Assembly: GCA_017545185.1 (NCBI GenBank)
Contig: JAFWQJ010000020.1
Coordinates: forward strand, 1 to 64,000
Length of the DNA stretch: 64,000 bases
Direction of reading: 5' to 3'
Source: Oscillospiraceae bacterium
Lineage (GTDB): Bacteria > Bacillota > Clostridia > Oscillospirales > Ruminococcaceae
This document shows positions 39,999 to 49,164 of this stretch, piece by piece (the stretch's first letter is position 1; every line of letters begins with the position of its first letter). A program made the translations under genes and the position numbers. The notes under the pieces are model-generated. The model was not told the origin of the DNA. It saw nothing but the letters and a program-made list of their open reading frames with translations, and did no database searches.

Positions 39999-40492
39999 TC
40001 CGCCGCCTCCTTTGCCTGAATATCCTTGAGGATCTCGAGCACCTGCTCCGGTGTCAGGGAACCGTAGGTATCCCCGTTGATCATCATGACCGGCGACAGC
40101 GAGCAGCAGCCCAGACATGCGACGATACTGAACGAGAACAGGCCGTCCTCCGTGGTGCCGCCGTTTTCCACATGCAGGTATTCCTGCACCGCTGCCGCGA
40201 TCCGTGCGCTGCCGTTGACATGACAGGCCGTGCCGTCACAGAGCATGATCAGATATTTGCCGACCGGCTGAAACCGGAACTGTGTATAAAAGGTCGCAAC
40301 GCCCAGCACCCTTGCCGGAGAATTGCCGGTGCATTCCGCGATGCGGTAAAGCACATCCGTCGGCAGATAGCCGTAGATCTCCTGCGCGTGCTGCAGAATC
40401 GTAATGAGGCTGCCGGGCACCGCCGCGTATTCCGCGAGTACGGGCTCCAGCAGTGAGAGGTCGCTTTTCTGCTTCGTACATTCACATTGCAT
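39995..40492 (-). CDS. NuoE/HydC-like [2Fe-2S] subunit
   Basis: A 165-residue protein with the NuoE-type thioredoxin-like [2Fe-2S] domain. The helical N-terminal part (LAEYAAVPGSLITILQHAQ) is followed by Cys ligands in LCDGTACHV and ACLGCC. It passes electrons between the NuoF-like subunit and the GltD-like subunit. AAGGAG precedes the ATG (MQCECTKQ). It is the first gene of the three-subunit set, behind a promoter at 40618-40646. Confidence 0.9.
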   Translation of the reverse strand: MQCECTKQKSDLSLLEPVLAEYAAVPGSLITILQHAQEIYGYLPTDVLYRIAECTGNSPARVLGVATFYTQFRFQPVGKYLIMLCDGTACHVNGSARIAAAVQEYLHVENGGTTEDGLFSFSIVACLGCCSLSPVMMINGDTYGSLTPEQVLEILKDIQAKEAAE

Positions 40493-40617
40493 GTTGAGGC
40501 TCCTTCCCGCACGGCTGCCTGATACCGTGCGCCGCCTGTTCCGGCAGGCGGATGCCAAAGATGTCCGGATACGGAAAAATTTACAGAATTTCGGATAGAA
40601 TCAATGTATACACTGTT

Positions 40618-40646
40618 ATTATAACATATATCGCAGAAAAAAACAA
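40618..40646 (-). promoter_or_regulatory. Sigma-A promoter of the stn-like operon
   Basis: On the minus strand TTGTTT and TATAAT are spaced by 17 bases. A TGTATACA palindrome lies 14 bases downstream of the -10 and could be an operator. Confidence 0.72.
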
Positions 40647-40689
40647 TGGGCGAAGACGATAAAAATTCTTTTGTTTTTTTCACAGGCGC

Positions 40690-40722
40690 AAAAAAGCGCT
40701 GCACCGTTCTGAAGCGGTGCAG
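40690..40722 (-). terminator. Terminator of the first LRR-dockerin gene
   Basis: On the minus strand GCTGCACCG and CGGTGCAGC form a nine-base stem followed by GC and TTTTTT. Confidence 0.87.
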
Positions 40723-40744
40723 CACCTGTTCTGCAGCATGATGA

Positions 40745-41971
40745 TTACTTGAGGATCTCCTCCCATGCGGTGTTCTTTTTGGCGACCTCATTCTCGGTGT
40801 AGTATTTCAGGATGTACTGTGCATCCATGACGTCCGCCTTGCCGTCGCTGTTGACGTCCGCACACTTCTTCTGCGTACCGGCGATCAGAGGCTCCTTCCC
40901 CGAAATTGTCTCGGTGTAGTATTTCAGCACGCCCTGTGCATCCTCCAGCGTCACCTTTTCATCACAGTCAAAATCGCCCTGCATGACCGGCAGCGCATCG
41001 CCGATCGACTCGAATTTGTATCCGTTTTTCACAGCATAAGCCTGTGCGGTGGAATCCGTATAGCCGCAGATCGTGCCGCTGAAAAGCTTGTCGCCTGTAA
41101 TGGTATTGCAGAACGTCGTTGCGCTCGCCGGGATCTCCAGCAGCGGATTTTCGATCGTGACCTTTTCCAGATCCGGGCAGCAATAACAGATATCCACACC
41201 GATGCTCGTGATGTTTTTGGAAAGCGTCAGCGATGTGATGCTGCTGCGCTCAAATGCCCAGTCACCGATGCGGTCAATGCCGGAGGAATCAGGAACTTCC
41301 ACATCTCCGATATATTCCGCGCCCTGGAACGCGCCGCCGCCGATCGCTTTCAGCTTGCCGGAAGATAAAGCATCAGCCGGATTACCGGGGGCTCTCCTGT
41401 AGCTTCCGTACAGTGTGCCGTCGATCAGCACGCCGTTCTCAGCAATGAAGCAATCAAAATCGCTGCCTGTCATCTGTTTCTGACTGTGCCGGATATTCAG
41501 CCACGCCGTATCATAGAACGCTGCGGCACCGAACTCCGTCACGCTTTCCGGAATATTGATCTCCGACAGGCAGCAGCATTCCGCAAACGCACTGTCGCTG
41601 ATCGCGGTCAGGCTTTCCGGCAGCTGCACGCTCTTCACATAATAATGGAATGCGAACAGACCGATGCCGATCTTCGTGATGCCCTCCGAGACGACGATCT
41701 TTTCGATGTCATTGCAGAACGCGCCCCACGGACACCCGTCTGCCGACAGCAGAGAGACCGTGTTATAATACGAACCTGTGTCACCGGTGCCGGAGACCGT
41801 CAGCGTTTTGGATGCCTCATCAAAACTCCATGTGATGTTTTTGTAGGTGCCGCTTGTCGGATGCTGCTGTGTCTCCTCCGCGGAGACGGTCAGTGCAAAG
41901 GCCGGTGAAGCTGCTCCCGCGAGCAGCATACATGCCGCCGATGCAATTGCAATTTGTTTCCTGAATTTCAT
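40745..41971 (-). CDS. Secreted BspA-like LRR_5 protein with dockerin (LRR-1)
   Basis: A 408-residue exported protein: signal peptide to about 32, a beta-sandwich-like opening (ITWSFDEASKTLTVSGTGD), LRR_5 units from about 85 to 290 (FHYYVKSVQLPESLTAISD and more), a conserved closing module (ICGYTDSTAQAYAVKNGYKFESIG) and a C-terminal dockerin. The dockerin has two calcium segments (DFDCDEKVTLEDA and DVNSDGKADVMDA), each followed by a YYTE motif, then a short tail ending KKNTAWEEILK. GGGTGAGGG precedes the ATG. The dockerin should place it on a cohesin scaffold. LRR_5 proteins of this kind are thought to bind host or plant surface proteins, but the target is unknown. Confidence 0.87.
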   Translation of the reverse strand: MKFRKQIAIASAACMLLAGAASPAFALTVSAEETQQHPTSGTYKNITWSFDEASKTLTVSGTGDTGSYYNTVSLLSADGCPWGAFCNDIEKIVVSEGITKIGIGLFAFHYYVKSVQLPESLTAISDSAFAECCCLSEINIPESVTEFGAAAFYDTAWLNIRHSQKQMTGSDFDCFIAENGVLIDGTLYGSYRRAPGNPADALSSGKLKAIGGGAFQGAEYIGDVEVPDSSGIDRIGDWAFERSSITSLTLSKNITSIGVDICYCCPDLEKVTIENPLLEIPASATTFCNTITGDKLFSGTICGYTDSTAQAYAVKNGYKFESIGDALPVMQGDFDCDEKVTLEDAQGVLKYYTETISGKEPLIAGTQKKCADVNSDGKADVMDAQYILKYYTENEVAKKNTAWEEILK

Positions 41972-42020
41972 TTCCCTCACCCTTTCTGTATTGTTTGCAG
42001 TCAATCCCGCTGCTGTCTAT

Positions 42021-42049
42021 ATTATACATCAATTCAGAGGAAATTGCAA
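42021..42049 (-). promoter_or_regulatory. Sigma-A promoter of LRR-1
   Basis: On the minus strand TTGCAA and TATAAT are spaced by 17 bases, 50 bases before the LRR-1 start. Confidence 0.75.
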
Positions 42050-42132
42050 TAAAATTTAGTTAAAGCTGTAGACATGCACAAATCCGGCGGCCAAAATACA
42101 GCACAACTCCGAAAACGCTGCCGCTTTTTCAT

Positions 42133-42153
42133 GATATTGCAAAAAGCAATATC
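42133..42153 (-). terminator. Hairpin overlapping the LRR-2 stop codon
   Basis: GATATTGC and GCAATATC pair perfectly around TTTTT on the minus strand, starting in the stop codon. No clear T-run follows, so it is a weak terminator or an mRNA 3'-end hairpin. Confidence 0.5.
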
Positions 42154-43651
42154 ACTCCATATCCAGGATATCCTGCCAGCCGACAGGGTTGTGCGCGACA
42201 ACGGTCTCCGTATAAAACCGGAGAATATACTGCGCGTCCTTCACGGTGAGCGCGCCGTCCTCGTCAACATCCGCCGCCGTTTCCAGCGCATCCGGCAGGG
42301 AATACGCCCTGCCCGCGAGCCGCTCCGTATATACCTTCAGGACTAACTGCGCATCTTCCACGGAGAGGGCGGTGTCCCCGTTTGCATCGCCGGGCTTCGC
42401 GCGGTATATTTCCCCCAAAGACAAGATCTGCACGCCGGCTTCCTCCCCGTACTTCATGGTGCTCGTGCCTTCATACGCATAAAGGGTCAGCTCCGGCGAA
42501 TCCGGAAGCACGTTCTTCCCGAACGAGGGGAATACACTGAACACCTGGAACTCCCCGACGCCCGTGCAGCCTGCAAATGCCTCATCCCCGATCTCAGCGA
42601 CCGCCTCATACAGCACGACACTGTGCAGTCCCGTGCAGTTCCGGAATGCGCCCGGCCCGATGATCCGCAGCATCGCCGTTTCGGTAAAAAACTGCAATCC
42701 GGTGCAGCCCGCAAAAGCCTCCTCGCCGATCTCCTCGGCATTACACACGCCGTCTGCCGAAGAAAGCAGACTGCATCCCGCAAACGCGCGTGCACCGATC
42801 CGCTTCACGTTCATGCCGGTGAAGCCGCGCAGCTTCCCGCAGCCGGAAAAGGTCTCCGGCGCAATGTCGGTGATGCTCTCCGGCAGCGTGAGATATTCAA
42901 GAGCGGTCTCCCGGAATGCTCCCGCGCCGATCTCCGTCAGCGTATCCGGCAGAATGAGTCCCAGCATTGCCGAACAGCCCGCGCACATCTCCGCCGGAAG
43001 CTTTGTGACGCTTTTCGGTATACTCAGCTGCTTGATCGCCGTGCAGCCGGAAAACGCGCCCTCGCCGATCTCTTTCAGGCCGTTGGAAAACCGCACGCCG
43101 GTCAGCGCCGTGTTGCCGCTGAATGCATACGGCGCGATCGCGGTGATCCCCTCGGACAGGCGGACGACCCCCTTGCATTTTGATGCGTCGATCAGAACAT
43201 GGCCTGCCGTGACCGGCTCGCCGGTTTTCTGCTGCTTGTTCAGCCAGAACGTCCCGCGGAACGCATCCCTGCCGATATCCGTCAGTGCGTCCGGGAATGT
43301 GCATACAACAAGCCGTTCACACGCCGCAAATGCCTCCGCACCGATCCTGCAGACAGACTCCGGCAGCTCAACATGCCGCACCAGCGTACCCGCAAAGGCA
43401 CCGTCTGCGACTGCCGTGACCTGCACGCCCCGCACCGATCCCGGCACCGTGACTGCCGCACTCTCACCCGTATATCTGCTGACCTCCGCATGATCCGCAT
43501 ACAGCGTATACACAATGCCCGCTGCCTCGACCGCCTCTGCCGCGCTGACCGCAGCAGCCGCCGGTGCCGGTTCATACGGCAGCACTGCCGCCGTTCCCGT
43601 CAGCAGCGCACAGGCCGTGATAAAAGCCGCAAGCCTCTGAAACTGTTTCAT
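42152..43651 (-). CDS. Secreted BspA-like LRR_5 protein with dockerin (LRR-2)
   Basis: A 499-residue exported protein with signal peptide (to about 35), an Ala-rich spacer, and about ten LRR_5 units (for example FAACERLVVCTFPDALTDIG, FSGCTAIKQLSIPKSV, FAGCSLLSSADGV, FRNCTGLHSVVLYEAV). It ends in the same dockerin type: DANGDTALSVEDAQLVLKVYTE, quoted here as NGDTALSVEDAQ, and DVDEDGALTVKDAQYILRFYTE, quoted as DEDGALTVKDAQ, then a tail with VGWQDIL. The start follows AAAGGCGGG; an ATG nine codons upstream is less well placed. It has its own promoter. Confidence 0.87.
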   Translation of the reverse strand: MKQFQRLAAFITACALLTGTAAVLPYEPAPAAAAVSAAEAVEAAGIVYTLYADHAEVSRYTGESAAVTVPGSVRGVQVTAVADGAFAGTLVRHVELPESVCRIGAEAFAACERLVVCTFPDALTDIGRDAFRGTFWLNKQQKTGEPVTAGHVLIDASKCKGVVRLSEGITAIAPYAFSGNTALTGVRFSNGLKEIGEGAFSGCTAIKQLSIPKSVTKLPAEMCAGCSAMLGLILPDTLTEIGAGAFRETALEYLTLPESITDIAPETFSGCGKLRGFTGMNVKRIGARAFAGCSLLSSADGVCNAEEIGEEAFAGCTGLQFFTETAMLRIIGPGAFRNCTGLHSVVLYEAVAEIGDEAFAGCTGVGEFQVFSVFPSFGKNVLPDSPELTLYAYEGTSTMKYGEEAGVQILSLGEIYRAKPGDANGDTALSVEDAQLVLKVYTERLAGRAYSLPDALETAADVDEDGALTVKDAQYILRFYTETVVAHNPVGWQDILDME

Positions 43652-43693
43652 CTGATGATCCCGCCTTTCTGTTTTCATCCCCCGGTTACTTCG

Positions 43694-43722
43694 ATTATAA
43701 CAGCTTTTTGAAGAAAAATCAA
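43694..43722 (-). promoter_or_regulatory. Sigma-A promoter of LRR-2
   Basis: On the minus strand TTGATT and TATAAT are spaced by 17 bases, about 43 bases before the start codon. Confidence 0.8.
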
Positions 43723-43732
43723 GCATTCAGCC

Positions 43733-43763
43733 AAAAAAGGACGCCGGCCGAAGCCGGCGCCCC
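43733..43763 (-). terminator. Terminator of LRR-3 with TTCG tetraloop
   Basis: On the minus strand GCGCCGGC-TTCG-GCCGGCGT is followed by CCTTTTTT. The UUCG loop makes this a very stable terminator. Confidence 0.92.
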
Positions 43764-43776
43764 TGCTGCTCTGCGC

Positions 43777-46700
43777 TCATGCGTTCCGCAGCTGTGCCCA
43801 TGTCACGGTCTTGCCCGCAACGGTGTTTTCCGTGTAGTATTTCAGGATCAGCTGGACGTCCTCCACGCTGACCTTGCCGTCGCGGTTAATGTCCGTCGCC
43901 TGAACCTGCGCCTGCGTCAGGCCGTTCGGCTTGCCCGAAAGTCCCTCGGTATACGCTTTCAGTGCAAGCTGTGCGTCGATGACCGAGACGTCATTGTCGC
44001 CGTCGGTATCGCCGAGTGCGGTCTCGCAATCGTAATCCGCAAGGGCATACTGTCCGCTGACGGTCTTGCCTTTCAGCAGTCTGAGTGCAGATGCACGTTC
44101 CGCCGGACTGTCCGACAGAGCCTTGCTCAGATCAAGAACGCTCATGAACTTGTCATAATAGGTCGTGACGCCGTCGCGGACGACAAATGCGACCGGATTT
44201 GCATTCACGTACATCAGCACATTGCCGGATGCATCCAGAAATTCAAAGACTGCCTCCGCCTTGCCGTTCACTTCATAGTACTCCCAGTAGGTCTGCACGC
44301 GGCAGGAAAGCGGTGCGCTGTCATACGCGCTCAGTGCGGCGATCTCCGCAGCATTGTCCTTCAGGGTATCCGTGACGTTGCGGTAAGGCTCGTAGTTTTC
44401 CGGATCGGCTTCATTCACGCGGAACAGGTCACCGGTGACGTTGATCTGCGCGACCTTCTTCATGAATTCGTCTGCCTGCTTCTGATATTCCGCCTGCTCT
44501 GCCGCGGTATAGCCGTCTGTTTTCAGATACGGCACCAGCTTCAGGGAAATCTGCATTCCGTTGACCGGTTCTTTGCTCTCCGGCTCAACTGTCAGCGGCT
44601 CAAACCGGTAGCCGTACTTCTGCGCATATTTCTGCGCGGTCGAACCCTCGAATCCGGCGATCGTGCCGTTGAAGAATGCGCGATTTGCCCGGATGCCGCT
44701 GCTGATCGTCCATTCGGTGTCTGCGATGTCGCATTCCGGATTCATGATGACGATGCGCTTCAGCGCGCCGCAGAGATAGAATGTATTTTCGCCGATCCTG
44801 CCGACGCTTTCCGGAAGGACAATGTTCTCCACGGATGCGCAGCTGAAGAATGCGCCTGCGCCGATGCCGGTGATGCTGTCATTGACAAAGATCGTTCTGA
44901 TGGAACGGTTGAAGTACGGATCGCCTGTGATCGCATATTCAAACCACGGTGCGGTCTCCTCCTTGTTGATGTCGTAATCATCCATGTCGCCGGAGCCTTC
45001 GATCTCCAGGTTCTGCAGCACAAAATTATATGCCCATGTTGCGTGCTCACCGCACTGGCCGCGGAAGGTATCATCGGGGAAGTGTGTCGTGACCACAGTC
45101 TCAGTTGTTGTCACGCCGGGGATATCCGTCGCTGTCGATGCAGCGGTCGTTGTCGTAACGCCGGTGATTCTGGTTGTCGCTGCGGTCGTTGCAGTTGTCT
45201 GCTTTTCGGTGCGGGTCACTGCAGTTGTGGCCGCGGTTTCAGCCGCCAGCGCCTCAAACTGATAACCGTACTTCTGCGCATATTTCTGCGCGGTCGAATC
45301 CTTGTAGCCTGCGATCGTGCCGTTGAAGTATGCGCGGCCATCCTTGATGCCGCTGCAGATCGTCCGGTCTGTATCCGCGATCTTGCATTCCGGATCACGG
45401 ATCTCAATGCGGTTCAGTCCGGTGCAGCTGCAGAATGCGTTTGCACCGATCCGGCTGACATGTTCCGGAACAGCAACGCTCTCCAGTCTATCGCAACCGT
45501 AAAACGCGTCGGAGCCGATGCCGGTGATGCCGTCCCCGAACCGGAGCGTGTTCGGGAAGCTGTAATTCCCGAATGCACCGAACCCGTCTTCATAATACCA
45601 CGGTGCAGGCTTTCCCTTGCTGACGTCGTAATCCGCGATATCGCCCTCGCCGTCAAAGGAAAGCTCTCCGTATACGATGTGATACGAGAATGTTGCGTTT
45701 TCGCCGCATTTGCCGTACAGCTTATCATCCGTCAGGACATCCGTGCCTGTCGTCACAAAGGTCGTGCCAGTTTCCTCCGCACTGTCCGGTGTCTTGGCGG
45801 TCGTGGCCGTTGTCTTTGTCCCGACGGAAACCTTTGCGATCGACGTCGCTTTCGTGTAGGGCTTGGTCGTCTTTGCAGCCGCGGTCGTTGTCACGCCGGG
45901 GATCACGGTCGTCTGTGCCGGTGTCGTGATATCACAGTCTCCGCCGCAGAATGTTGTTCCGGGCATTGTCATGGGATCGGGTGCCGTCGTCATAATGAGA
46001 ATCGGAGACTCTCCCAGTGTCTCAAAGGGAATATCATACTGATCTGCATATCCCTGCGCGCTCGATCCGTCATAGCCGCGGATCACGCCGCTGTAATACC
46101 GCCTGCCCGCTTCGTTAACGCCGTTGCTGATCGTGAATCTGCCGGTGGGGATCCTGCAGTTCGGATTCTCGAATGTCACGGATTCCATTGCCGTCATATC
46201 CGCCAGTGCACCAGGGGCAATATCGATCACAGCCGGGCCGACGACCACATTCTTGATCCTGTCGCGGTGCATGAACCATGGTGCCACATCCTGATAGCTC
46301 GATCCGGTGATCTCTCCGTTGACCTTTACCAGACCGGTGTAATCATCCATTTTGCCGTTCTCGGAAATCGTCAGAGTATCGCCCGTCAGCGCCCATTTCA
46401 GGCCGCCGCCGCATTCTCCGGACGTCGGTACTTCACCGGCCGGCTCAAAGCTGATGTTGAAATGCTCTGCGTATTCCTGCGCAAGCGAACCTTCCAGGCC
46501 GCGGAGCTTGCCGGTAAAGGTGAAATCATCCGCCCAGTGCCCGGAATTGCTGAACGCAACTGCGTTCCAGTCCTGATCGGAGAGATAGGTGTAATAGCCT
46601 TCCACGGTCACGGTTTCCAGATTCTCACAGTCCGTGAACGCTTCGGGATCGACCAGCTTCACGCTTGCCGGGATCGTGACCTCTTTCAGCGCGCTGCATT

Positions 46701-47517
46701 CGCTGAACGAACTGCCGATGCGCACCATTGTCGACGGGAAGCTGACGCTTTTCAGCGCGGTGCAGCCGGAAAATACGTCGTCCTCAATTTTGCGGATGCC
46801 GTCACCGAGCACCACGGATTCCAGACCCGTGCAGTTCTCGAAGCAGCCGCTCTCGATGAAGCTGTCCAGCGTACCCGGAAGGGTCACTTCCTTCAGGCCG
46901 GTGCAGCCTTTGAATGCCCAGCTTTCAATACAGCCCAGCGATTCCGGCAGCGTGATGCCGGTCAGCTTCGTGTTGTTTTTGAACGCCTGAATGCCGATGA
47001 TCGTGATCTCCTCCGGAATGGTGACCGCACCGGTGCAGCCGGTTCCGTCTACCACAACATTGGATGCTGTCACCAGCGGATTATTCGCCTGCCGGTCTGC
47101 GAGCCACTTTGTTCCCTGAATGGCATACTGCCCGAAATCCGCGATCTCCGTCGGGAATGTGATCTCCTCCAGATTGACGCAGTCCCGGAAGCAGGCAAAG
47201 CCGATTTCTTTGACCGTCTCCGGCATGATCACGGAACGCAGCTTTTTGCAGTTCGCAAACGCCTCCGAATCAATGCGCACCACATCCTTGCCGCCGACCT
47301 GCTCGGGGATCATGACATTCTCCGGCAGCTCGTCGGTATAGCCGGTGATCATACCGTATCCGTTTTCCGTTGTGTACTTCAGTCCGTCCACAACGCCGGT
47401 GGCTGCTTCTGTCGCTGCGCAGACGGCCGATCCCGTCAGCGGGGTGAATGCTGCTCCGCCTCCGGAGAGCATCAGACAAGCTGCGCTCAATGCTGCTATA
47501 GTTCTTGTAAATCTCAT
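43777..47517 (-). CDS. Large secreted multi-module LRR_5 protein with dockerin (LRR-3)
   Basis: A 1246-residue exported protein. After a signal peptide (to about 31) come LRR_5 units. Then three copies of one module follow: a CGxxATW-type beta opening, a GDMDDYD segment ending in APW, LRR_5 units, and a closing GTIAGYKDSTAQKYAQKYGYQFE-type block (quoted in part: STAQKYAQKYGYQFE). Thr-rich linkers separate the modules. An unrecognised domain of about 190 residues (start near SLKLVPYLKTDG) precedes the C-terminal dockerin (DGDNDVSVIDA; NRDGKVSVEDV) and tail (VAGKTVTWAQL). AAGGAAGG precedes the ATG. It is the largest of five related dockerin proteins. Confidence 0.86.
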   Translation of the reverse strand: MRFTRTIAALSAACLMLSGGGAAFTPLTGSAVCAATEAATGVVDGLKYTTENGYGMITGYTDELPENVMIPEQVGGKDVVRIDSEAFANCKKLRSVIMPETVKEIGFACFRDCVNLEEITFPTEIADFGQYAIQGTKWLADRQANNPLVTASNVVVDGTGCTGAVTIPEEITIIGIQAFKNNTKLTGITLPESLGCIESWAFKGCTGLKEVTLPGTLDSFIESGCFENCTGLESVVLGDGIRKIEDDVFSGCTALKSVSFPSTMVRIGSSFSECSALKEVTIPASVKLVDPEAFTDCENLETVTVEGYYTYLSDQDWNAVAFSNSGHWADDFTFTGKLRGLEGSLAQEYAEHFNISFEPAGEVPTSGECGGGLKWALTGDTLTISENGKMDDYTGLVKVNGEITGSSYQDVAPWFMHRDRIKNVVVGPAVIDIAPGALADMTAMESVTFENPNCRIPTGRFTISNGVNEAGRRYYSGVIRGYDGSSAQGYADQYDIPFETLGESPILIMTTAPDPMTMPGTTFCGGDCDITTPAQTTVIPGVTTTAAAKTTKPYTKATSIAKVSVGTKTTATTAKTPDSAEETGTTFVTTGTDVLTDDKLYGKCGENATFSYHIVYGELSFDGEGDIADYDVSKGKPAPWYYEDGFGAFGNYSFPNTLRFGDGITGIGSDAFYGCDRLESVAVPEHVSRIGANAFCSCTGLNRIEIRDPECKIADTDRTICSGIKDGRAYFNGTIAGYKDSTAQKYAQKYGYQFEALAAETAATTAVTRTEKQTTATTAATTRITGVTTTTAASTATDIPGVTTTETVVTTHFPDDTFRGQCGEHATWAYNFVLQNLEIEGSGDMDDYDINKEETAPWFEYAITGDPYFNRSIRTIFVNDSITGIGAGAFFSCASVENIVLPESVGRIGENTFYLCGALKRIVIMNPECDIADTEWTISSGIRANRAFFNGTIAGFEGSTAQKYAQKYGYRFEPLTVEPESKEPVNGMQISLKLVPYLKTDGYTAAEQAEYQKQADEFMKKVAQINVTGDLFRVNEADPENYEPYRNVTDTLKDNAAEIAALSAYDSAPLSCRVQTYWEYYEVNGKAEAVFEFLDASGNVLMYVNANPVAFVVRDGVTTYYDKFMSVLDLSKALSDSPAERASALRLLKGKTVSGQYALADYDCETALGDTDGDNDVSVIDAQLALKAYTEGLSGKPNGLTQAQVQATDINRDGKVSVEDVQLILKYYTENTVAGKTVTWAQLRNA

Positions 47518-47642
47518 AATAACCTTCCTTTCTGACTGTGCTGCCCTTTCAGCGGGCGGAAACACCGGCGAAAACCGCGCGTTTTATTTTCGCCTCTGCC
47601 TATATTGACCGCTTCCCGGCAGAAAGGTTACACATTGGTTTC

Positions 47643-47684
47643 AAAAAAAGACTGCACGCTGCAAAAATGCTGCAGCGGCAGTCT
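47643..47684 (-). terminator. Terminator of the LRR-5/LRR-4 transcript
   Basis: On the minus strand GACTGC-CGCTGC pairs with GCAGCG-TGCAGTC, followed by TTTTTTT. Confidence 0.88.
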
Positions 47685-47691
47685 TCCTGTC

Positions 47692-49140
47692 TTATTTCAG
47701 CAGATCCGCCCAGTCGATCTTTTTGCCTGCGACATACCGCTCTGTGTAATATTTCAGGATGATCTGTACGTCCTCGACAGTGACCTTGCCGTTCGCGTCG
47801 ATATCCGCGGCGTCCCGCTGCTTGGCGGACAGCACACCCTTTTTGCCCGAAAGCACCTCGGTATATTCCTTCAGTGCAAGCTGAGCATCGTCCACGCTGA
47901 TCTGTCCGTCGCCGTTGACATCGCCCGTGATGTATGAGGTATACGGGTTTTTGGTCGTCGTGGTGACCGGCGCCGTCGGTGCGGGTGCGGTCGTGACCGG
48001 CTTTGCAGTCGATGCAGCGGCATTCGTCGTGACGGCCGGCTTTGCGGTCACGGTCGTGTCGGCCGGCTTGGTCGATGCCGGAACGGTCACGGTCGTGACA
48101 GCTGCCTTTGTCGTCGTGACCGGTGCGGACGATGCGGTCACGGTCTTGGTCGTTGTGACCGGTGCCGTCGTTGTGGTCACGGTCTTGGTCGTTGTGACGG
48201 CCGGCGAAGTGGTCACGGCAGGGGCTGTCGTTGCAGGCGGGACGGCGCCGAGGGATATAAACTCCAGCTCGTTTTCCTCCGCATACTGCTTCGCCGCAGA
48301 GTTCTCATAGCTGCAGATCGCTCCGGTATAATAGCTGGTGCCGTTCAGCGTAAAATTGCAGATTGTATCCGGATTTTCCGATTCAGGGAACGTGCACTGC
48401 GGGTTCAGGACGATCACGCGTTCCAGTCTGGCGCAGTCCTTGAATGCCTGCGCTTCCAGTGCGGCGACATTCCCGGGCAGGACGATCTCCTTCAGATTCG
48501 TGCAGTTCATGAACGCCCGTTCGCCGACGGCCGTACAGCAGTCCGGCAGCGAGATCTCCTTCAGCGCCGTGCAGCCTTTGAAGGCACTGCCGCCGATCGC
48601 GGTGACCTTCTCCGGAATGCCGATGCCCGTCAGGCTGATGCAGCTCTCAAACGCACTGTCCGGAATCTTTTTCAGCTTTTTCGACAGCTGTACGCTGTTC
48701 AGTGCCTTGCATCCGCTGAACACGCCCTCTCCGATCACGGTCACGGAATCCGGGATCGCGATCGTTTCCAGCTTGGTGCAGCCGTGAAAAACATTCTTTC
48801 CGATATTCAGCAGGGTTTTCGGCAATGTCATCGAGAGGATCGTGCTGTTGCTGCTGCCGTCCGGGAATACATACGAATTGAACACATCATCCGCCAGACT
48901 CAGCACCGGCAGTTCATCAATATAGTCCGGAACCGTTACCTCTGTCTGGCTGCCCTTATATTTCACGATCTCCACATAGGTCTCATACTTCCGGATCGTA
49001 AAGCCCTCGTACTCCTCCTCGGTATAATCCGCGGCAGAGGCGAGCATCGCTGTCTCCTGTGCCGCCGGGAGCATCACCGCGCCGCCCGTCATCAGCAGAC
49101 ATGCTGCCTGCATTACTGCAATTTTCCGCAAACCCTTCAT
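47692..49140 (-). CDS. Secreted BspA-like LRR_5 protein with dockerin (LRR-4)
   Basis: A 482-residue exported protein: signal peptide to about 34, LRR_5 units from about 90 to 260 (FHGCTKLETIAIPDSVTVIG, FKGCTALKEISLPDCC), a closing block (AICSYENSAAKQYAEENELEF), a Thr/Val/Ala-rich linker of about 110 residues (TTTKTVTTTTAPVTTTK) and a dockerin (NGDGQISVDDA; DANGKVTVEDV) with the tail VAGKKIDWADLLK. AGGAAAAAG precedes the ATG. It begins 24 bases after the LRR-5 stop codon with no terminator, so the two are probably one operon; their signal peptides are nearly identical. Confidence 0.88.
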   Translation of the reverse strand: MKGLRKIAVMQAACLLMTGGAVMLPAAQETAMLASAADYTEEEYEGFTIRKYETYVEIVKYKGSQTEVTVPDYIDELPVLSLADDVFNSYVFPDGSSNSTILSMTLPKTLLNIGKNVFHGCTKLETIAIPDSVTVIGEGVFSGCKALNSVQLSKKLKKIPDSAFESCISLTGIGIPEKVTAIGGSAFKGCTALKEISLPDCCTAVGERAFMNCTNLKEIVLPGNVAALEAQAFKDCARLERVIVLNPQCTFPESENPDTICNFTLNGTSYYTGAICSYENSAAKQYAEENELEFISLGAVPPATTAPAVTTSPAVTTTKTVTTTTAPVTTTKTVTASSAPVTTTKAAVTTVTVPASTKPADTTVTAKPAVTTNAAASTAKPVTTAPAPTAPVTTTTKNPYTSYITGDVNGDGQISVDDAQLALKEYTEVLSGKKGVLSAKQRDAADIDANGKVTVEDVQIILKYYTERYVAGKKIDWADLLK

Positions 49141-49164
49141 GTTTCTTTTTCCTCTCTTTCGCGC

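Noticed and set aside
43708-47535. A 1275-codon open frame on plus opposite LRR-3.
   Set aside because: It is a shadow of the repeated LRR codons; it has no ribosome site and the terminator on minus fits the LRR gene.
47950-48250. Repetitive GTCGTGACC-type sequence as a possible DNA repeat.
   Set aside because: It encodes the Thr/Val-rich linker of LRR-4 in frame.
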